From: Pseudomonadota bacterium
Lineage (GTDB): Bacteria > Myxococcota_A > Polyangia > GCA-2747355
Length of the DNA: 64,000 nucleotides
Reading direction: 5' to 3'
NCBI GenBank assembly: GCA_016702545.1
Contig: JADJDT010000017.1
Span: 1 to 64,000, forward strand
Shown here: positions 36,999 through 46,194 of the stretch, piece after piece
How the letters are laid out: every line of letters starts with the position of its first letter
Numbering within the stretch: the first letter of the stretch is position 1
Notes under the pieces: model-generated
Told to the model about the DNA's origin: nothing
The model's input: the letters and a program-made list of their open reading frames with translations, nothing else
The model's database searches: none
Translations under genes and position numbers: made by a program

Positions 36999-38961
36999 TC
37001 AGGCCGCCGGCACCAATCGCATCGTGCCGCGGCGGGGGATCAGGCGCTCGACCCGCAGCAGCAGCTCTTGCCCCAGGCGGTAGCTGCCGGGACGGGCGTT
37101 CAGCAGGCCCTCGGCGCCGCATTCCGCCAGGCGTACCTTGTAGCCGCCGCCGACCTCGCCGACGATCCAGCCGCGGCGCGGCAGCGCGCGGTCCTGGCGT
37201 GCGACGTACTCCAGCGCCCAGCGCTGCGTCACGGAGCTCTCGAGGCGCCGCATCGCCTGCTCGCTGCGCTCGAGCGTCCCCAGCACGGTCAGCAGCGCGG
37301 TCTCATCGTAGGGCAAGGGATCGCCGGCCAGGTGGGCGACGATTTGTTGCTGCAGCACCAGATCGCCGTAGCGGCGCAGGGGCGAGGTGACCTGAGTGTA
37401 GGCGGGGAGGCCGAGCGCCCAGTGCGTCTCGGGTCGCAGCGAGAGGAAGGCCGGGGTGATCAGCCCGCGCAGCAGCACCAGCGCCAGCGGGTCGGTCGGG
37501 TCGAGCGTCGGCAGCGGCGTGGTGGGCGCGGCCTGCCCGCGGTAGATCGTCGGCAGCTGCCGCTCGCGGCTGAGCTGGGCAGCCAGCTCATTGGTCAGGA
37601 TCATCAGCTCGGCGACCATGCGGCGCGCCGGCGAGGCCGGCTCGATCGGTCGCACCTCGATCGCCGCGGTCTCGCGCTGGACGACGATCTTCCACTCGTG
37701 GCGCTGCAGCACCAGCGCGCCGCGCTTCCGGCGCTGCTCACGGCGGGCTTGGGTCAGCGCTTCGAGTCGGCGCAGCTTACCCGCCAACGCGTCGGTGGCG
37801 GCTCCGTCGGTGGCCGTCGGCCCTCAACGCGTCGGCCCTCAACGCGTCGGCCCTCAACGCGTCGGCGAGCAACGCATCAGCCTGCTCGTAGCTCAGGCGC
37901 TGCCGCAGGGTGACCCAGGCGCGCTGCCAGCTGCTGCGCACGACGTTGGCGTCCTCGTCGAGCCACACCGAGGTTCGCAGCACCGGCCGGGCCGCGCCGA
38001 CCAGCAGGCTGGCGCGTTCGCAGCTGATGCGCTCGGGCAGCATGTAGTAGCGACCGGTGGGCAGGTAGACCGTCGTCGCGCGTCGCGCGGCCTCCTGGTC
38101 GATCGGATCGCCGGGGCGCACGTAGGCCGTCGCGTCGGCGATGTCGATGTCGAGCCGCCACAGTCCGGCGTCGGCGCTGATCGACACCGCGTCATCGACC
38201 TCGCGCGTGTCGGGGTCGTCGATCGCGAGCTCGGCCGTCAGCGGCGCGTCGGGCGCCGTCAGCTCTAGCGCCTCGGCGTGCGCCAGCACCGCCGGCGGGT
38301 GCGCCTCGCGCAGGTCGGCGCGGATCACCTCGAGGTCGGCCGTCGGCGGCAAGCGGCCATCGCGCAGCAGCAGCTCGAAGACCTGCTCGGCAGGATCGCC
38401 GCCGAGCGTGGCCAGCCCGGGATCGAGGGCGCGGTCGGGCTGGCCGCGCAGCCAGCGTTCGAGGCGCTGCGCCAGCGCGGCGTCGAGCGGGCGAGCGCTC
38501 AGCGCGGCCTGCGTGGTGGCCAGCTCGGCGGCGCTGCGCTGCTCCGCAGCGCGCATCTGGCGCAGCTGCTCGATCTCGGTTGGCGAGCGTCGCGTCAGCT
38601 GCCGTCCACGCCGGCGGAAGAAGACCCGATCCGTGAGGACCGCGCGGTAGACCGCCGAGCTATGCAGCGCGTCGTCGCGCTCGAAGAACAGCCGCGCGAG
38701 CTGCGACGCCTCCCGTGGCGAGGCGTCGTCGTCCTCCAGCGCGGCCCACAGCAGGCCGACGTCGACCGAGGCCTGCAGCGCCTCGAGCTGGGTCAAGAGC
38801 GCCGCGATCGAGGGCGCGTGGTGGCGGAAGAGCACCTTGTCGGGGGCCACGCGCTGCACGCGCCCGTGCACGTCGCGCACCTGGAGCCGCTTGGCGTCCT
38901 CTTCGGCGACCTGCCCCGTGGCGAGCTCTTCCTCGCTCAGATACTCGACGATCACGGCCAT
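36999..38961 (-). CDS. RNase II/R (RNB) family exoribonuclease (frameshifted as sequenced)
   Basis: 3'-5' exoribonuclease of the RNB family. ATG 38961 starts the N-terminal part, which includes the catalytic region: AIDDPDTREVDDAVSISADA, then DIDIADATAYVRPGDPID and YYMLPERISCERASLL. That frame ends at 37777. The following frame resumes in KLRRLEALTQARREQRRK and contains AYTQVTSPLRRYGDLVLQQQ, the end of the RNB domain, and an S1-like C-terminus. Total is 3n+1 (653 residues if one base is dropped). The shift lies at about 37788-37815, beside a 15-bp tandem repeat. Shorter than RNase R, so closer to RNase II-like. Confidence 0.87.
37816..37875. repeat. 15-bp tandem repeat inside the RNase gene
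   Basis: GTCGGCCCTCAACGC occurs three times exactly (37816-37860) plus a fourth diverged copy to 37875. In the gene it encodes repeated A-D-A-L-R. It adds no frame change by itself, but the frameshift lies immediately downstream in the coding direction. Slippage-prone. Confidence 0.92.
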
Positions 38962-39060
38962 CAGTCGCCGATACTAGCACCCGTGCTCGCGCGCGGCTTC
39001 GATTGACCATGGCCACGGTTGAAAGCAGCCTCCCGCGCGCCCAGGAGGCGGCCAGCCTCC

Positions 39061-40002
39061 TTAGGGCGGCAGTCGGTCGTCGCTGGCCCCCGGCAGCTGG
39101 AGCAGCAGCGCGCGCCAAGCGCGGGGGAGCAGGGCCTCGTAGCGGACGTCGTCCCAGGCGATCGCTTGGGCGTGCAGCAGCGGCCCCGTCAGGCCGGCGA
39201 GCGGCGCTCCGCCGTAGAGCACGTCGCCGGCCAGGGGGTGGCCGAGCGCGGCCAGATGGACGCGAATCTGGTGGCGCGCCCCGCTGCAGGTGGTGGCCTG
39301 AACCAGCGTCCAACCGCCGAGGCGCGCCAGCGGCCGGACCTCGGTGCGCGCCGGTCGGCCCTCGGTGCCCCCCGTGGCCACGGTTTGCACGCGGCGGCGA
39401 TCGCTGGGGAGCGACGCGATCGCCAGCGTGATCGTCGTCTCCTGCGCGAGGGCGCCCGCCACCAGCGCCAGGTAGCCCTTGGTCACGGCGTGGCGCGTGA
39501 AGTGCGCGCGCAGCGCCTCGTAGGTCGCCCGATCGCGGTCCGCCACCATCACGCCGCTGGTGCCGCTGTCCAGCACATGCATCAGGCCCGCCTCGCGCCC
39601 GTACGCGCTGGCGCTCGCGCACTCGGGGAAGCGGGCGAGCAGGGCGTTGGCCACGGTCCCCGTCTCGAGCGGTCGCAGCGGGTGCGTGGGCATCCCCGGC
39701 GGCTTGTCGATCACGACCCAGCGCTCGGTCGTCGCGATCACGACCAGGGGCAGCTCGGGTTGCGCTGCCGGGGTGGGTCGAGCCGCCGCCTCGCTCAGCT
39801 CCACGCACTGGCCGGCGCGCAGTCGCAGCCCCAGCGCAGGCCGCCGACCGTCGACCCGCAGCGCCTCTCGGTCGGCCTGCAGCAGGCGCCGCAGCGCGTG
39901 GCGACCGAGCGCCGGCAGGTGCTCGCGCAGAAAGTGGTCGAGCCGCTGGTCGGCCCGCTCCGGGCCGACGATCCAGCGCAGTGGCGGAAGCGGTGACTCC
40001 AC
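39061..40002 (-). CDS. RluA-family pseudouridine synthase
   Basis: 313 residues with an N-terminal S4-like RNA-binding region (QRLDHFLREHLPALGRHALR) and an RluA catalytic domain: VVIDKPPGMPTHP, then the active-site block HVLDSGTSGVMV, then KGYLALVAG and ATTCSGARHQIRVHLAALGHP. The usual HRLD is HVLD here; the catalytic Asp is kept but the neighbouring Arg is replaced by Val. Target uridine (23S rRNA or tRNA) cannot be told. It lies 28 bases after mltD in the same direction. Confidence 0.92.
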   Translation of the reverse strand: MESPLPPLRWIVGPERADQRLDHFLREHLPALGRHALRRLLQADREALRVDGRRPALGLRLRAGQCVELSEAAARPTPAAQPELPLVVIATTERWVVIDKPPGMPTHPLRPLETGTVANALLARFPECASASAYGREAGLMHVLDSGTSGVMVADRDRATYEALRAHFTRHAVTKGYLALVAGALAQETTITLAIASLPSDRRRVQTVATGGTEGRPARTEVRPLARLGGWTLVQATTCSGARHQIRVHLAALGHPLAGDVLYGGAPLAGLTGPLLHAQAIAWDDVRYEALLPRAWRALLLQLPGASDDRLPP

Positions 40003-40030
40003 GGGGTCGTCTTCGACGCGCCGCGCGCCG

Positions 40031-42169
40031 TCAGGGTGCGGCGTTGCTGGCCACGCGGGCCGACGTCGCGGTGGCCGGTCGGGCCGTCCGCCCTTCGGTC
40101 GCCGCCGGGCCGGGCAGGTAGACCAGCAGGCGCTGGCCCGCCAGCAGTGGGGCTGTCGCGCCGAGCCCGTTGATCCGCATCAGATCGCCCAGGCTGAGGC
40201 CGAAGCGCCGCGCCACCCGCAGCAGCGTGTCGCCCGGGCGCGCGCTGTAGACCTGCCGCCGGCGACCCTTGCGCTGCTCGTGGGCGTCGAGAAAGGCCTC
40301 GCTGCCAGCGACCGCGAGCGCGACCCGCTCCGCCGGCAGGAGCTGGACCCGCGCGTCGGAGAAGTCGAGCGCGACGAAGGCCTGCAGCACCATCCTCGAC
40401 ACCAGCCGGGCCCGTGGATCGAGCCCGTTCCAGCGCACGAGCTCGGCCTGCGTGACCCCGAGGTGGCGGGCCACGCGCGGCAGGCTATCGCCCAGCACCG
40501 TGCGGTAGAAGACGCGCCGGCGGCCGGCGATCGCGTTCGGCACGTCGCTGGGGAGGGCCACGACCACCGTCTCGTCGCCGGACGGGGCCGCGCGAGGCGC
40601 GTCGGCGGGGTTGCTCGTCGGCAGCGCTGCCGGCGAGCCCGTCGCGTCCGTCGTGGTGGGGGTCGTCGCCGCGCGTGGTACCAGCAGCGCCGCGCCGGCG
40701 CGCAGGGGGGCGCCCGCGCTCAGCTCGTTGAGCTGACGCAGCGCGCGGGCCGTGGTGCCGTGGCGCAGGGCGATGGCCTCGAGCGTCTCGCCCAAGCGGA
40801 CCTCGTAGGCGGCGTAGCGTGCCGCAGCGGAGCGCGAGCGTGCGACCGCCGCGTAGAAGCGCGCGCTCGTGCCGGTGGGCACCCTCACCCAGACCCCGGC
40901 GTGCGGGGGCGTGCGCCCGCGGCGGAGCTCCGGGTTGAGCAGGCGCAGCTGCTCGATCGGGCCGCCGCTGGCCCGGGCGAGCTCGCCCAAGCTCATCGAG
41001 CCTCGTACGCTGACGAGCTCGTGGGTCAGCGCCGGCTCGCTGACGACGTCGCGAAAGCCGAAGGCCGCGCGGTTGGCGCCGACGATGGCCGCCGCGAGGA
41101 TCTTGGGCACGTAGAGGGTCGTGTCCCAGGGCAGCCCGGCCTCGTAGCCACACAGCCGCCAGTAGTCGTTGGTGTTGTACTTCTGCATCGCCTCGACGAC
41201 CGCGCCGAAGCCGGCGTTGTAGGCGGCCAGCGCCAGCTCCCAGCTCCCCAGCCGGCGGTAGAGGTTCTTGAGAAAGCGCAGGGCAGCGTCGGTGGAGCGC
41301 TCCGGGTTGCGCCGCTCGTCGATCCAGGCGTCGCGCCGCAGCCCGTACGCGCGGCCGGTGCCGACCATGAACTGCCAGAGGCCGGCCGCACCGGCGGGCG
41401 AGGTCCGCAGCGGATCGAAGGCGCTCTCGATCATCGCCACGTAGATCAACGCCCGAGGCAGCCCTTGCGCCTTGAGCCGCGCTTCGATCAGCGGCGCGTA
41501 GCGGCCGACGCGGGCCAGCCAGGTGCCGAGGATGGCGCGCCCGCGCGGATCGCTGCGGTAGAACTCGAGGTAGCGGATCAGCTTGGGGTCCCAGCGGATC
41601 GGCAGATCGGGCAGCCGGAGCTGGGCCCATGCGCGCGATGGTGGCTGGAGACCGGGCAGGGCCGGGTCGGGGCCCGGCTGATCGCCGGCGTCACTGCGCA
41701 GGACGGCGGTGGGATTCCAGCTACTGAGATGCGCTGCGCCTGCCCCCTCGTCGGCGCGGCTCCTTGCACCGCCCCCGGGGCCGGTCACGACCACGCCGGC
41801 GGCCCGCTGGCGCGGCGGCGGAAAGGCCTCGGCGTCGAAGGCGCGCAGCGCGGCGAGCGGATCACCCAGGGCCTCGGGCAGCGCCGGCGCGGCGGGCGCC
41901 GTGCTGTCGTCGGCCCGGGCCGGCTCGGCGGTCGCCGGCGTCGTGGGTGCCACGCCTGTTGCCGCGGGAGGTGTTGCCGCGGGAGGTGTTGCCGCGGGAG
42001 GTGTTGCCGCGGGAGGTGTTGCCGCGGGAGGCGGCGCGATCACCGCGCCGAGGGTGTCAGGCTCGACGGTCGCGTGGGTTTCGGCCTGGACCGGCGCGCC
42101 CGAGGCGAGGCCGAGGGTCCAGGCGCCGAGCACCGTGGTGGCGAGCCGCAGCCATGTCCCTCGTCGCAT
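40031..42169 (-). CDS. mltD: MltD-like membrane-bound lytic murein transglycosylase with three LysM
   Basis: 712 residues. Signal peptide (LATTVLGAWTLGLASG), then a PPAAT-repeat linker, then an SLT lysozyme-like domain at about 200-380 with catalytic Glu near 246 (YVAMIESAFDPLRTSPAGAA), GLWQFMVGTGRAYGL and LALAAYNAGFGAV. Three C-terminal LysM repeats bind peptidoglycan: ARYAAYEVRLGETLEAIALR, VFYRTVLGDSLPRVARHLGV and QVYSARPGDTLLRVARRFGL. It cleaves glycan strands with 1,6-anhydro ends. No lipobox Cys, unlike E. coli MltD. Confidence 0.93.
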   Translation of the reverse strand: MRRGTWLRLATTVLGAWTLGLASGAPVQAETHATVEPDTLGAVIAPPPAATPPAATPPAATPPAATPPAATGVAPTTPATAEPARADDSTAPAAPALPEALGDPLAALRAFDAEAFPPPRQRAAGVVVTGPGGGARSRADEGAGAAHLSSWNPTAVLRSDAGDQPGPDPALPGLQPPSRAWAQLRLPDLPIRWDPKLIRYLEFYRSDPRGRAILGTWLARVGRYAPLIEARLKAQGLPRALIYVAMIESAFDPLRTSPAGAAGLWQFMVGTGRAYGLRRDAWIDERRNPERSTDAALRFLKNLYRRLGSWELALAAYNAGFGAVVEAMQKYNTNDYWRLCGYEAGLPWDTTLYVPKILAAAIVGANRAAFGFRDVVSEPALTHELVSVRGSMSLGELARASGGPIEQLRLLNPELRRGRTPPHAGVWVRVPTGTSARFYAAVARSRSAAARYAAYEVRLGETLEAIALRHGTTARALRQLNELSAGAPLRAGAALLVPRAATTPTTTDATGSPAALPTSNPADAPRAAPSGDETVVVALPSDVPNAIAGRRRVFYRTVLGDSLPRVARHLGVTQAELVRWNGLDPRARLVSRMVLQAFVALDFSDARVQLLPAERVALAVAGSEAFLDAHEQRKGRRRQVYSARPGDTLLRVARRFGLSLGDLMRINGLGATAPLLAGQRLLVYLPGPAATEGRTARPATATSARVASNAAP
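41957..42031. repeat. Five 15-bp tandem repeats inside mltD
   Basis: GTTGCCGCGGGAGGT repeated five times (last base differs), encoding five PPAAT units in the linker between signal peptide and the lytic domain. Copy number should vary between strains without breaking the frame. Confidence 0.95.
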
Positions 42170-42234
42170 GCCTACCTCGGCCTCCGCAGCGGTCTGCGCC
42201 GGCCGCCCAGGCTAACAGCCCGGGCCGCGGCCGC

Positions 42235-42432
42235 TCAAGTTTCATCGTTCGCCGTCTCCCCGCCCTCGAGGGGAGTCGGGGTGGAGGTGGAGGCCGCAAG
42301 GTCGCTTCGATCGCTGCGCTGGCCCCGCGTCAGGGCGCGACCGATCGACGACCCCACGGCGCCCGACCGGCGCGCGCCAAAGACGATCACGAGGATCGCC
42401 ACGAGCAGGATCAGCTCGATGAACTCGGCCAT
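42235..42432 (-). CDS. tatA: TatA/E-like twin-arginine translocase subunit
   Basis: 65 residues from ATG 42432. One N-terminal transmembrane helix (MAEFIELILLVAILVIVFGA) followed by an amphipathic helix (VGSSIGRAL) and a Ser/Thr-rich acidic tail. The FG hinge is present, but the usual LPELG after it is RSGAVG here, so the hinge Pro-Glu-Leu is absent. No tatB or tatC neighbours. TatA function is likely from layout, with moderate confidence. Confidence 0.72.
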   Translation of the reverse strand: MAEFIELILLVAILVIVFGARRSGAVGSSIGRALTRGQRSDRSDLAASTSTPTPLEGGETANDET

Positions 42433-42463
42433 CAACCGCGGTCGCCTGCTGGGGCGGAGCCCG

Positions 42464-43600
42464 TCAGAACTCGACCGCCAGCGACAGGGTGACGCCGATC
42501 TGGTCGCCCGCCCGGTCGTCGACGGCCACGGTCTGCAATTGCGGATCGATCCGCACGACGGCCTCGTCCCCGCCCTCGAAGGCGTAGCTCAGCTCGAGCA
42601 GCAACGAAGCGAGGTAGAAGTTGAAGCGCGCGCCACCGAAGGCGCGATGGCGAAAGATGTTCGACTGGTTGAGGAAGGTGAAGTAGCGCGGATCGTCGAG
42701 CTGAGCGCTGGCCTGGTCGGGACGCGCGTCGATCACGCCCGAGTCGGCGATGACCCACAGCAGCTGGTAGCCGGCGTAAGGGGAGATGCTGAGCGTGGCT
42801 GCCACGCCGAAGCGCTTGGAAATGGAGAAGTCGAGCGAGGTGATCGTGAGGTCGAAGCCGGGCGTGTTGAAGAGGCGGCTGACGGCCCCGCGCGCCGCGA
42901 GCTCGGGAATCGGCCAACCGTGGAAGCCCTCGTGCAAGGCCAGCTTGAGGCCCATGATCCCGGCCCACATCTCGCTGCCGAGCAGGTGCCGCACGCCGAG
43001 CTCGAGCTCCATGCTGGGCGCGGGGAGCCACCACAGACCCTTGCGGGCCATCAGCGTGATCGTCGGCGCCACGCCCGGAGGCAGTCCCGCGCTGACCGCG
43101 GAGCTGGCCGCGGGCGTCGGATCGGCCGCATAGGCCGCCAGCGCCGCGCTGCTCACCGACTCGGCGGCCCGCCAGTACCAATGGCGCTTGGCCGGATCGG
43201 CCAGGTTGGAGCGCCGGTTCCGGTTGATGCTGGTGAAGCCGAAGTCGATACCCAGGTGGAAGCCGCCGAAGCCGAGGGTCTGCGCCGGGGCCGTCGTGTC
43301 GGGCGCGAAGACCACGCCCAGCTCGCTCATCAGCGAGCGGAAGCTCTCGTTGTCAGGCTCGACGCCGTTGGTCCCCAGACCGCCGTGCTGCGAGAAGTCG
43401 TAGCTGCCGCCGCAGGGCAGCGTCGCGCCGTCCCGCGTATGAAAGAAGCACAGCCGCGAGAGATTGAGGTCCCAACCGTCGGCGGCGGCGCCCCGGGCGC
43501 CGAGCATCATGCCGAGCATCGTGGTGCCCACCAGCGCCAGGACGACGAGCCATCGTCCAGTGGTGGGGTTGGGTAGCGAGGGTGCTGGAAATCGGGCCAT
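42464..43600 (-). CDS. Predicted outer-membrane protein
   Basis: 378 residues from ATG 43600, preceded by GGGAAATACCG. A signal peptide (VVLALVGTTMLGMMLGARGAAA) is followed by a beta-rich protein with many aromatic strand ends (ALHEGFHGWPIP, FGGARFNFYLASLLLELSYA) and a terminal IGVTLSLAVEF, a C-terminal Phe typical of BAM-assembled barrels. Two early Cys (RLCFF, LPCGG) may pair. Function unknown. First gene of a minus-strand run reaching rluA and the RNase. Confidence 0.74.
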   Translation of the reverse strand: MARFPAPSLPNPTTGRWLVVLALVGTTMLGMMLGARGAAADGWDLNLSRLCFFHTRDGATLPCGGSYDFSQHGGLGTNGVEPDNESFRSLMSELGVVFAPDTTAPAQTLGFGGFHLGIDFGFTSINRNRRSNLADPAKRHWYWRAAESVSSAALAAYAADPTPAASSAVSAGLPPGVAPTITLMARKGLWWLPAPSMELELGVRHLLGSEMWAGIMGLKLALHEGFHGWPIPELAARGAVSRLFNTPGFDLTITSLDFSISKRFGVAATLSISPYAGYQLLWVIADSGVIDARPDQASAQLDDPRYFTFLNQSNIFRHRAFGGARFNFYLASLLLELSYAFEGGDEAVVRIDPQLQTVAVDDRAGDQIGVTLSLAVEF

Positions 43601-43774
43601 CGGTATTTCCCACGACGTTGGGAGCACAAAATACGCGCGCGCGGCGCAAACGGTCAACTCCTCAGGCCGAGCGCCCGGCGCAAGCTCGCCGCGCCTGCGC
43701 CGCGCGCGGCGGCGAGCGAGTGTCGTTGCCTGACCGACCGTGGTAAAGTCGCGCCTCTGCGGAGGGAGCTGCTG

Positions 43775-44744
43775 ATGCGAGGGATAACGAGTTCACGCTG
43801 GATCGTGAGCGCCGCGCTGGCGATCGCGATCACGACGACGGGCCCGCAGGCGCAGGCCGCCACCGGCAAGCCGGGCATGAGGCAGGCCAAGCGCGCCTTC
43901 AAGGCCGGACAGACCTTCATGCGGCTGCAGCGCTATGCGGACGCGGTGGTCGAGTTCAAGAAGGCGCATGCTCACCAAGGACGACCTGGTCATGGGGCAG
44001 GTCGCGTTGGCCTACGAGAAGGGCGGCGACTACGAGCAGGCCCTACAGGCGATCCGGCGCTACCGTGAGGCGCTGCCCGAGGCCGACCGGGCCTCGGTCG
44101 ACCCGATGATCGCCCGCTACGACCAGCTGATCGCCGCGGGCAAGAGCCAGCCGCTGCGGTTGCCTGGCGAAGAGCCGGCGCCCGTGGCGCCGCCGCCACC
44201 GCCGCCGCCACCCGCGCCGGATCCCGCGGCTGCTGGGGCGGCGGAGAGCGGGCAGGCGCCGGCCACGCCCAACGATGCCACGGGCTTGCTGGACGAAGCC
44301 CCGCGCCGCCGGCGGGTCTGGACCTGGGTTGCCGCGGGCACGGCCGCGGCCTTGGGCGTCTCGGCGCTGGTGCTCGGGCTCAGCGCCCAGAGCAAGTACA
44401 GCGAGCTCGAGGACCGCTGTGGGCCCGATACCGGGGGACTCTGCGCGCAGGGCGACGTCGACTCGGTGCGCACGCGCGCCGTGGTGACCGATGTGCTGTG
44501 GGGCTCGGCGCTCGCCGCGGGCATTACCTCGGCGGTGCTGTTCTTCGTCGAGGGGCGCGGACGGTCCGAGCGCGGCGCGGCCAACCCCGACCAGGGTGGG
44601 GGTGACCGGCCGGGCGGGGCGGCCCCCGAGCCGCGCGACGACGGCGCGGATCGGGACGTGGATGACGACTTCGTCCGGTCGATCGACCTCACGCCGGTTC
44701 TCGGGGCCGGTCGCTACGGATTCGGCGCAGTCGTGCGCTTCTAA
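43775..44744 (+). CDS. TPR protein with C-terminal membrane segment (frameshifted as sequenced)
   Basis: ATG 43775 follows GGAGGGAG. A signal peptide (IVSAALAIAITTTGPQAQA) leads into the first TPR (QTFMRLQRYADAVVEFKKA). The frame then shifts near 43968-43975; the next frame continues LTKDDLVMGQVALAYEKGGD and a second TPR helix pair. Next come a Pro-rich linker, a hydrophobic hairpin of two spans (VWTWVAAGTAAALGVSALVL and VLWGSALAAGITSAVLFF) and an acidic tail ending GFGAVVRF. Length is 3n+1; dropping one base gives 322 residues. This TPR/Pro-linker/two-span layout is common in myxobacterial genomes. Function unknown. Confidence 0.76.
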
Positions 44745-44776
44745 CGCGCCGCCCTTCACCCCGTCCCGCGAGCCCC

Positions 44777-46171
44777 ATGCTCTACGAGCTCTTCGTTGGT
44801 TGGCGCTACCTCTACGCGCCCCGCCCCACGCGGCTGCTGCTGGGGCTGGCGGTGGGCCTTGCCGTGGTGGCGGCCGCCGGCGCTCTGCTCTTCTTCACGA
44901 CGCCTTGGCGCGCCGCCGGGGCGATTCTGCTGCTCAGCGGGGTGATCGGCACGGCCTTCGCCGTGATGTCGATGTTCTCCAGCGCCTTCACCGCCATCTC
45001 GGCGCTGGGGGTGGCGCTGGGCGTGGCGATTCTGATCTGGGTGCTGTCGGTCACCAGCGGCTTCCAGGAGGAGTTCCGCCGCAAGGTGCTGGGCGTCAAC
45101 GCTCATGCGCTGGTGCTCAAGTACGGCACCGACTTCGCCGAATACCGTGAGGTGATGCGCAAGGCGGCGGCCGTGCCGGGTGTCGTGGCCGCCGCGCCCT
45201 TCGTTTTCAACGAGATGATGCTGGCCCGCGGGAGCGGCCTCTCGGGGGTGCTGGTCAAGGGCATCGATCCCGAGCGGGCCGGCAGCGTGCTCGACCTGCC
45301 GCAGTATCTGGTGCAGCCAATCACGGCGCGGCGCGACCGCCATGCGCTGGCCACGCTGCTGCGGGGGCGCGGCATCGTGATCGGCCGCGAGCTCGCGCGC
45401 AAGCTGGACGCGCACGTCGGCGACCGGGTGCGGCTGGTTTCGCCGCTCACGAGCAGCGACGGCGCCGGTTGGTCGCCGGGCCACGAGCTACCGCGCGCGC
45501 GCGACTTTCGCGTGGCGGGGATCTTCTACTCCGGCTTCGACGAATACGACCGTCGGCTGGTCTATGTGCACCTAGCCCAGGCGCAGGCCTTCTTCGACCA
45601 GGGTGATGTCGTGACCGGCGTCGAGCTCAAGGTCGCAGACGTCTTCGCCGCGCGCGCCGTGGCGCGCCGGGTCAGCCGCGCGCTCGGCGCCGACGGACCC
45701 TACCGCACCGTGCCCTGGAGCGAGCTCAACAGCACGCTCTTCACCGCGCTGCAGAACCAGAAGCTGATGCTCGAGGTCGTGATCGGCTTCATCGTCATCG
45801 TGGCCGCCTTCAACATGCTGGCCGCGCTCGCCGTGCTGGTGATTCGCAAGACCCGGGAGATCGCGATCCTCAAGGCGCTGGGCATGACCTCGAGCGGCGT
45901 GGCGCGGGTCTTTCAGGGGGCGGGGATGATCGTCTGGGCGGTGGGCACCGCGCTCGGTCTGAGCTGGGGCTATCTCGGCGGCCTGCTGCTGCGTCGCTAC
46001 GGCTTCCAGCTCGACGCGCGCGTCTATCTGCTGAGCGAGCTGCCGGTGCGGATGCTGCCGCTCGAGTTCGTGCTGACGGCGGTCTTCGCCCTCGCCGTCT
46101 GTCTGCTGGCCACGGTCTATCCGGCGGTGCGAGCGGCGCGCATGGACCCGGTGCAGGGGCTGCGCGTGTAG
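44777..46171 (+). CDS. ABC transporter permease, LolC/LolE-like
   Basis: 464 residues. N-terminus FVGWRYLYAPRPTRLLLGLA matches the F..WRYL opening of LolC/E. Four main transmembrane spans flank a large periplasmic MacB-like domain; an extra hydrophobic hairpin near residues 22-70 is unusual. The FtsX core is at the C-terminus: FNMLAALAVLVIRKTREIAI, LKALGMTSSGVARVFQGAGM. LolCDE extracts lipoproteins from the inner membrane for transport to the outer membrane, which would fit the many lipoproteins here. No ATPase (lolD) gene is adjacent. It lies 32 bases after the TPR gene. Confidence 0.88.
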   Translation: MLYELFVGWRYLYAPRPTRLLLGLAVGLAVVAAAGALLFFTTPWRAAGAILLLSGVIGTAFAVMSMFSSAFTAISALGVALGVAILIWVLSVTSGFQEEFRRKVLGVNAHALVLKYGTDFAEYREVMRKAAAVPGVVAAAPFVFNEMMLARGSGLSGVLVKGIDPERAGSVLDLPQYLVQPITARRDRHALATLLRGRGIVIGRELARKLDAHVGDRVRLVSPLTSSDGAGWSPGHELPRARDFRVAGIFYSGFDEYDRRLVYVHLAQAQAFFDQGDVVTGVELKVADVFAARAVARRVSRALGADGPYRTVPWSELNSTLFTALQNQKLMLEVVIGFIVIVAAFNMLAALAVLVIRKTREIAILKALGMTSSGVARVFQGAGMIVWAVGTALGLSWGYLGGLLLRRYGFQLDARVYLLSELPVRMLPLEFVLTAVFALAVCLLATVYPAVRAARMDPVQGLRV

Positions 46172-46194
46172 CCGACGCGCCTATTCCCTTGGGC

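Noticed and set aside
41957..42031. Regular repeat array that might suggest CRISPR
   Set aside because: The 15-bp units are directly abutting with no spacers and encode a PPAAT protein repeat inside mltD.
39560..43576. A 1338-codon open frame on the plus strand
   Set aside because: It lies antisense to rluA, mltD, tatA and an OM protein, all with clear family motifs. The translation is Arg/Ala/Gly/Pro-rich low complexity, a usual by-product of high GC at third positions.
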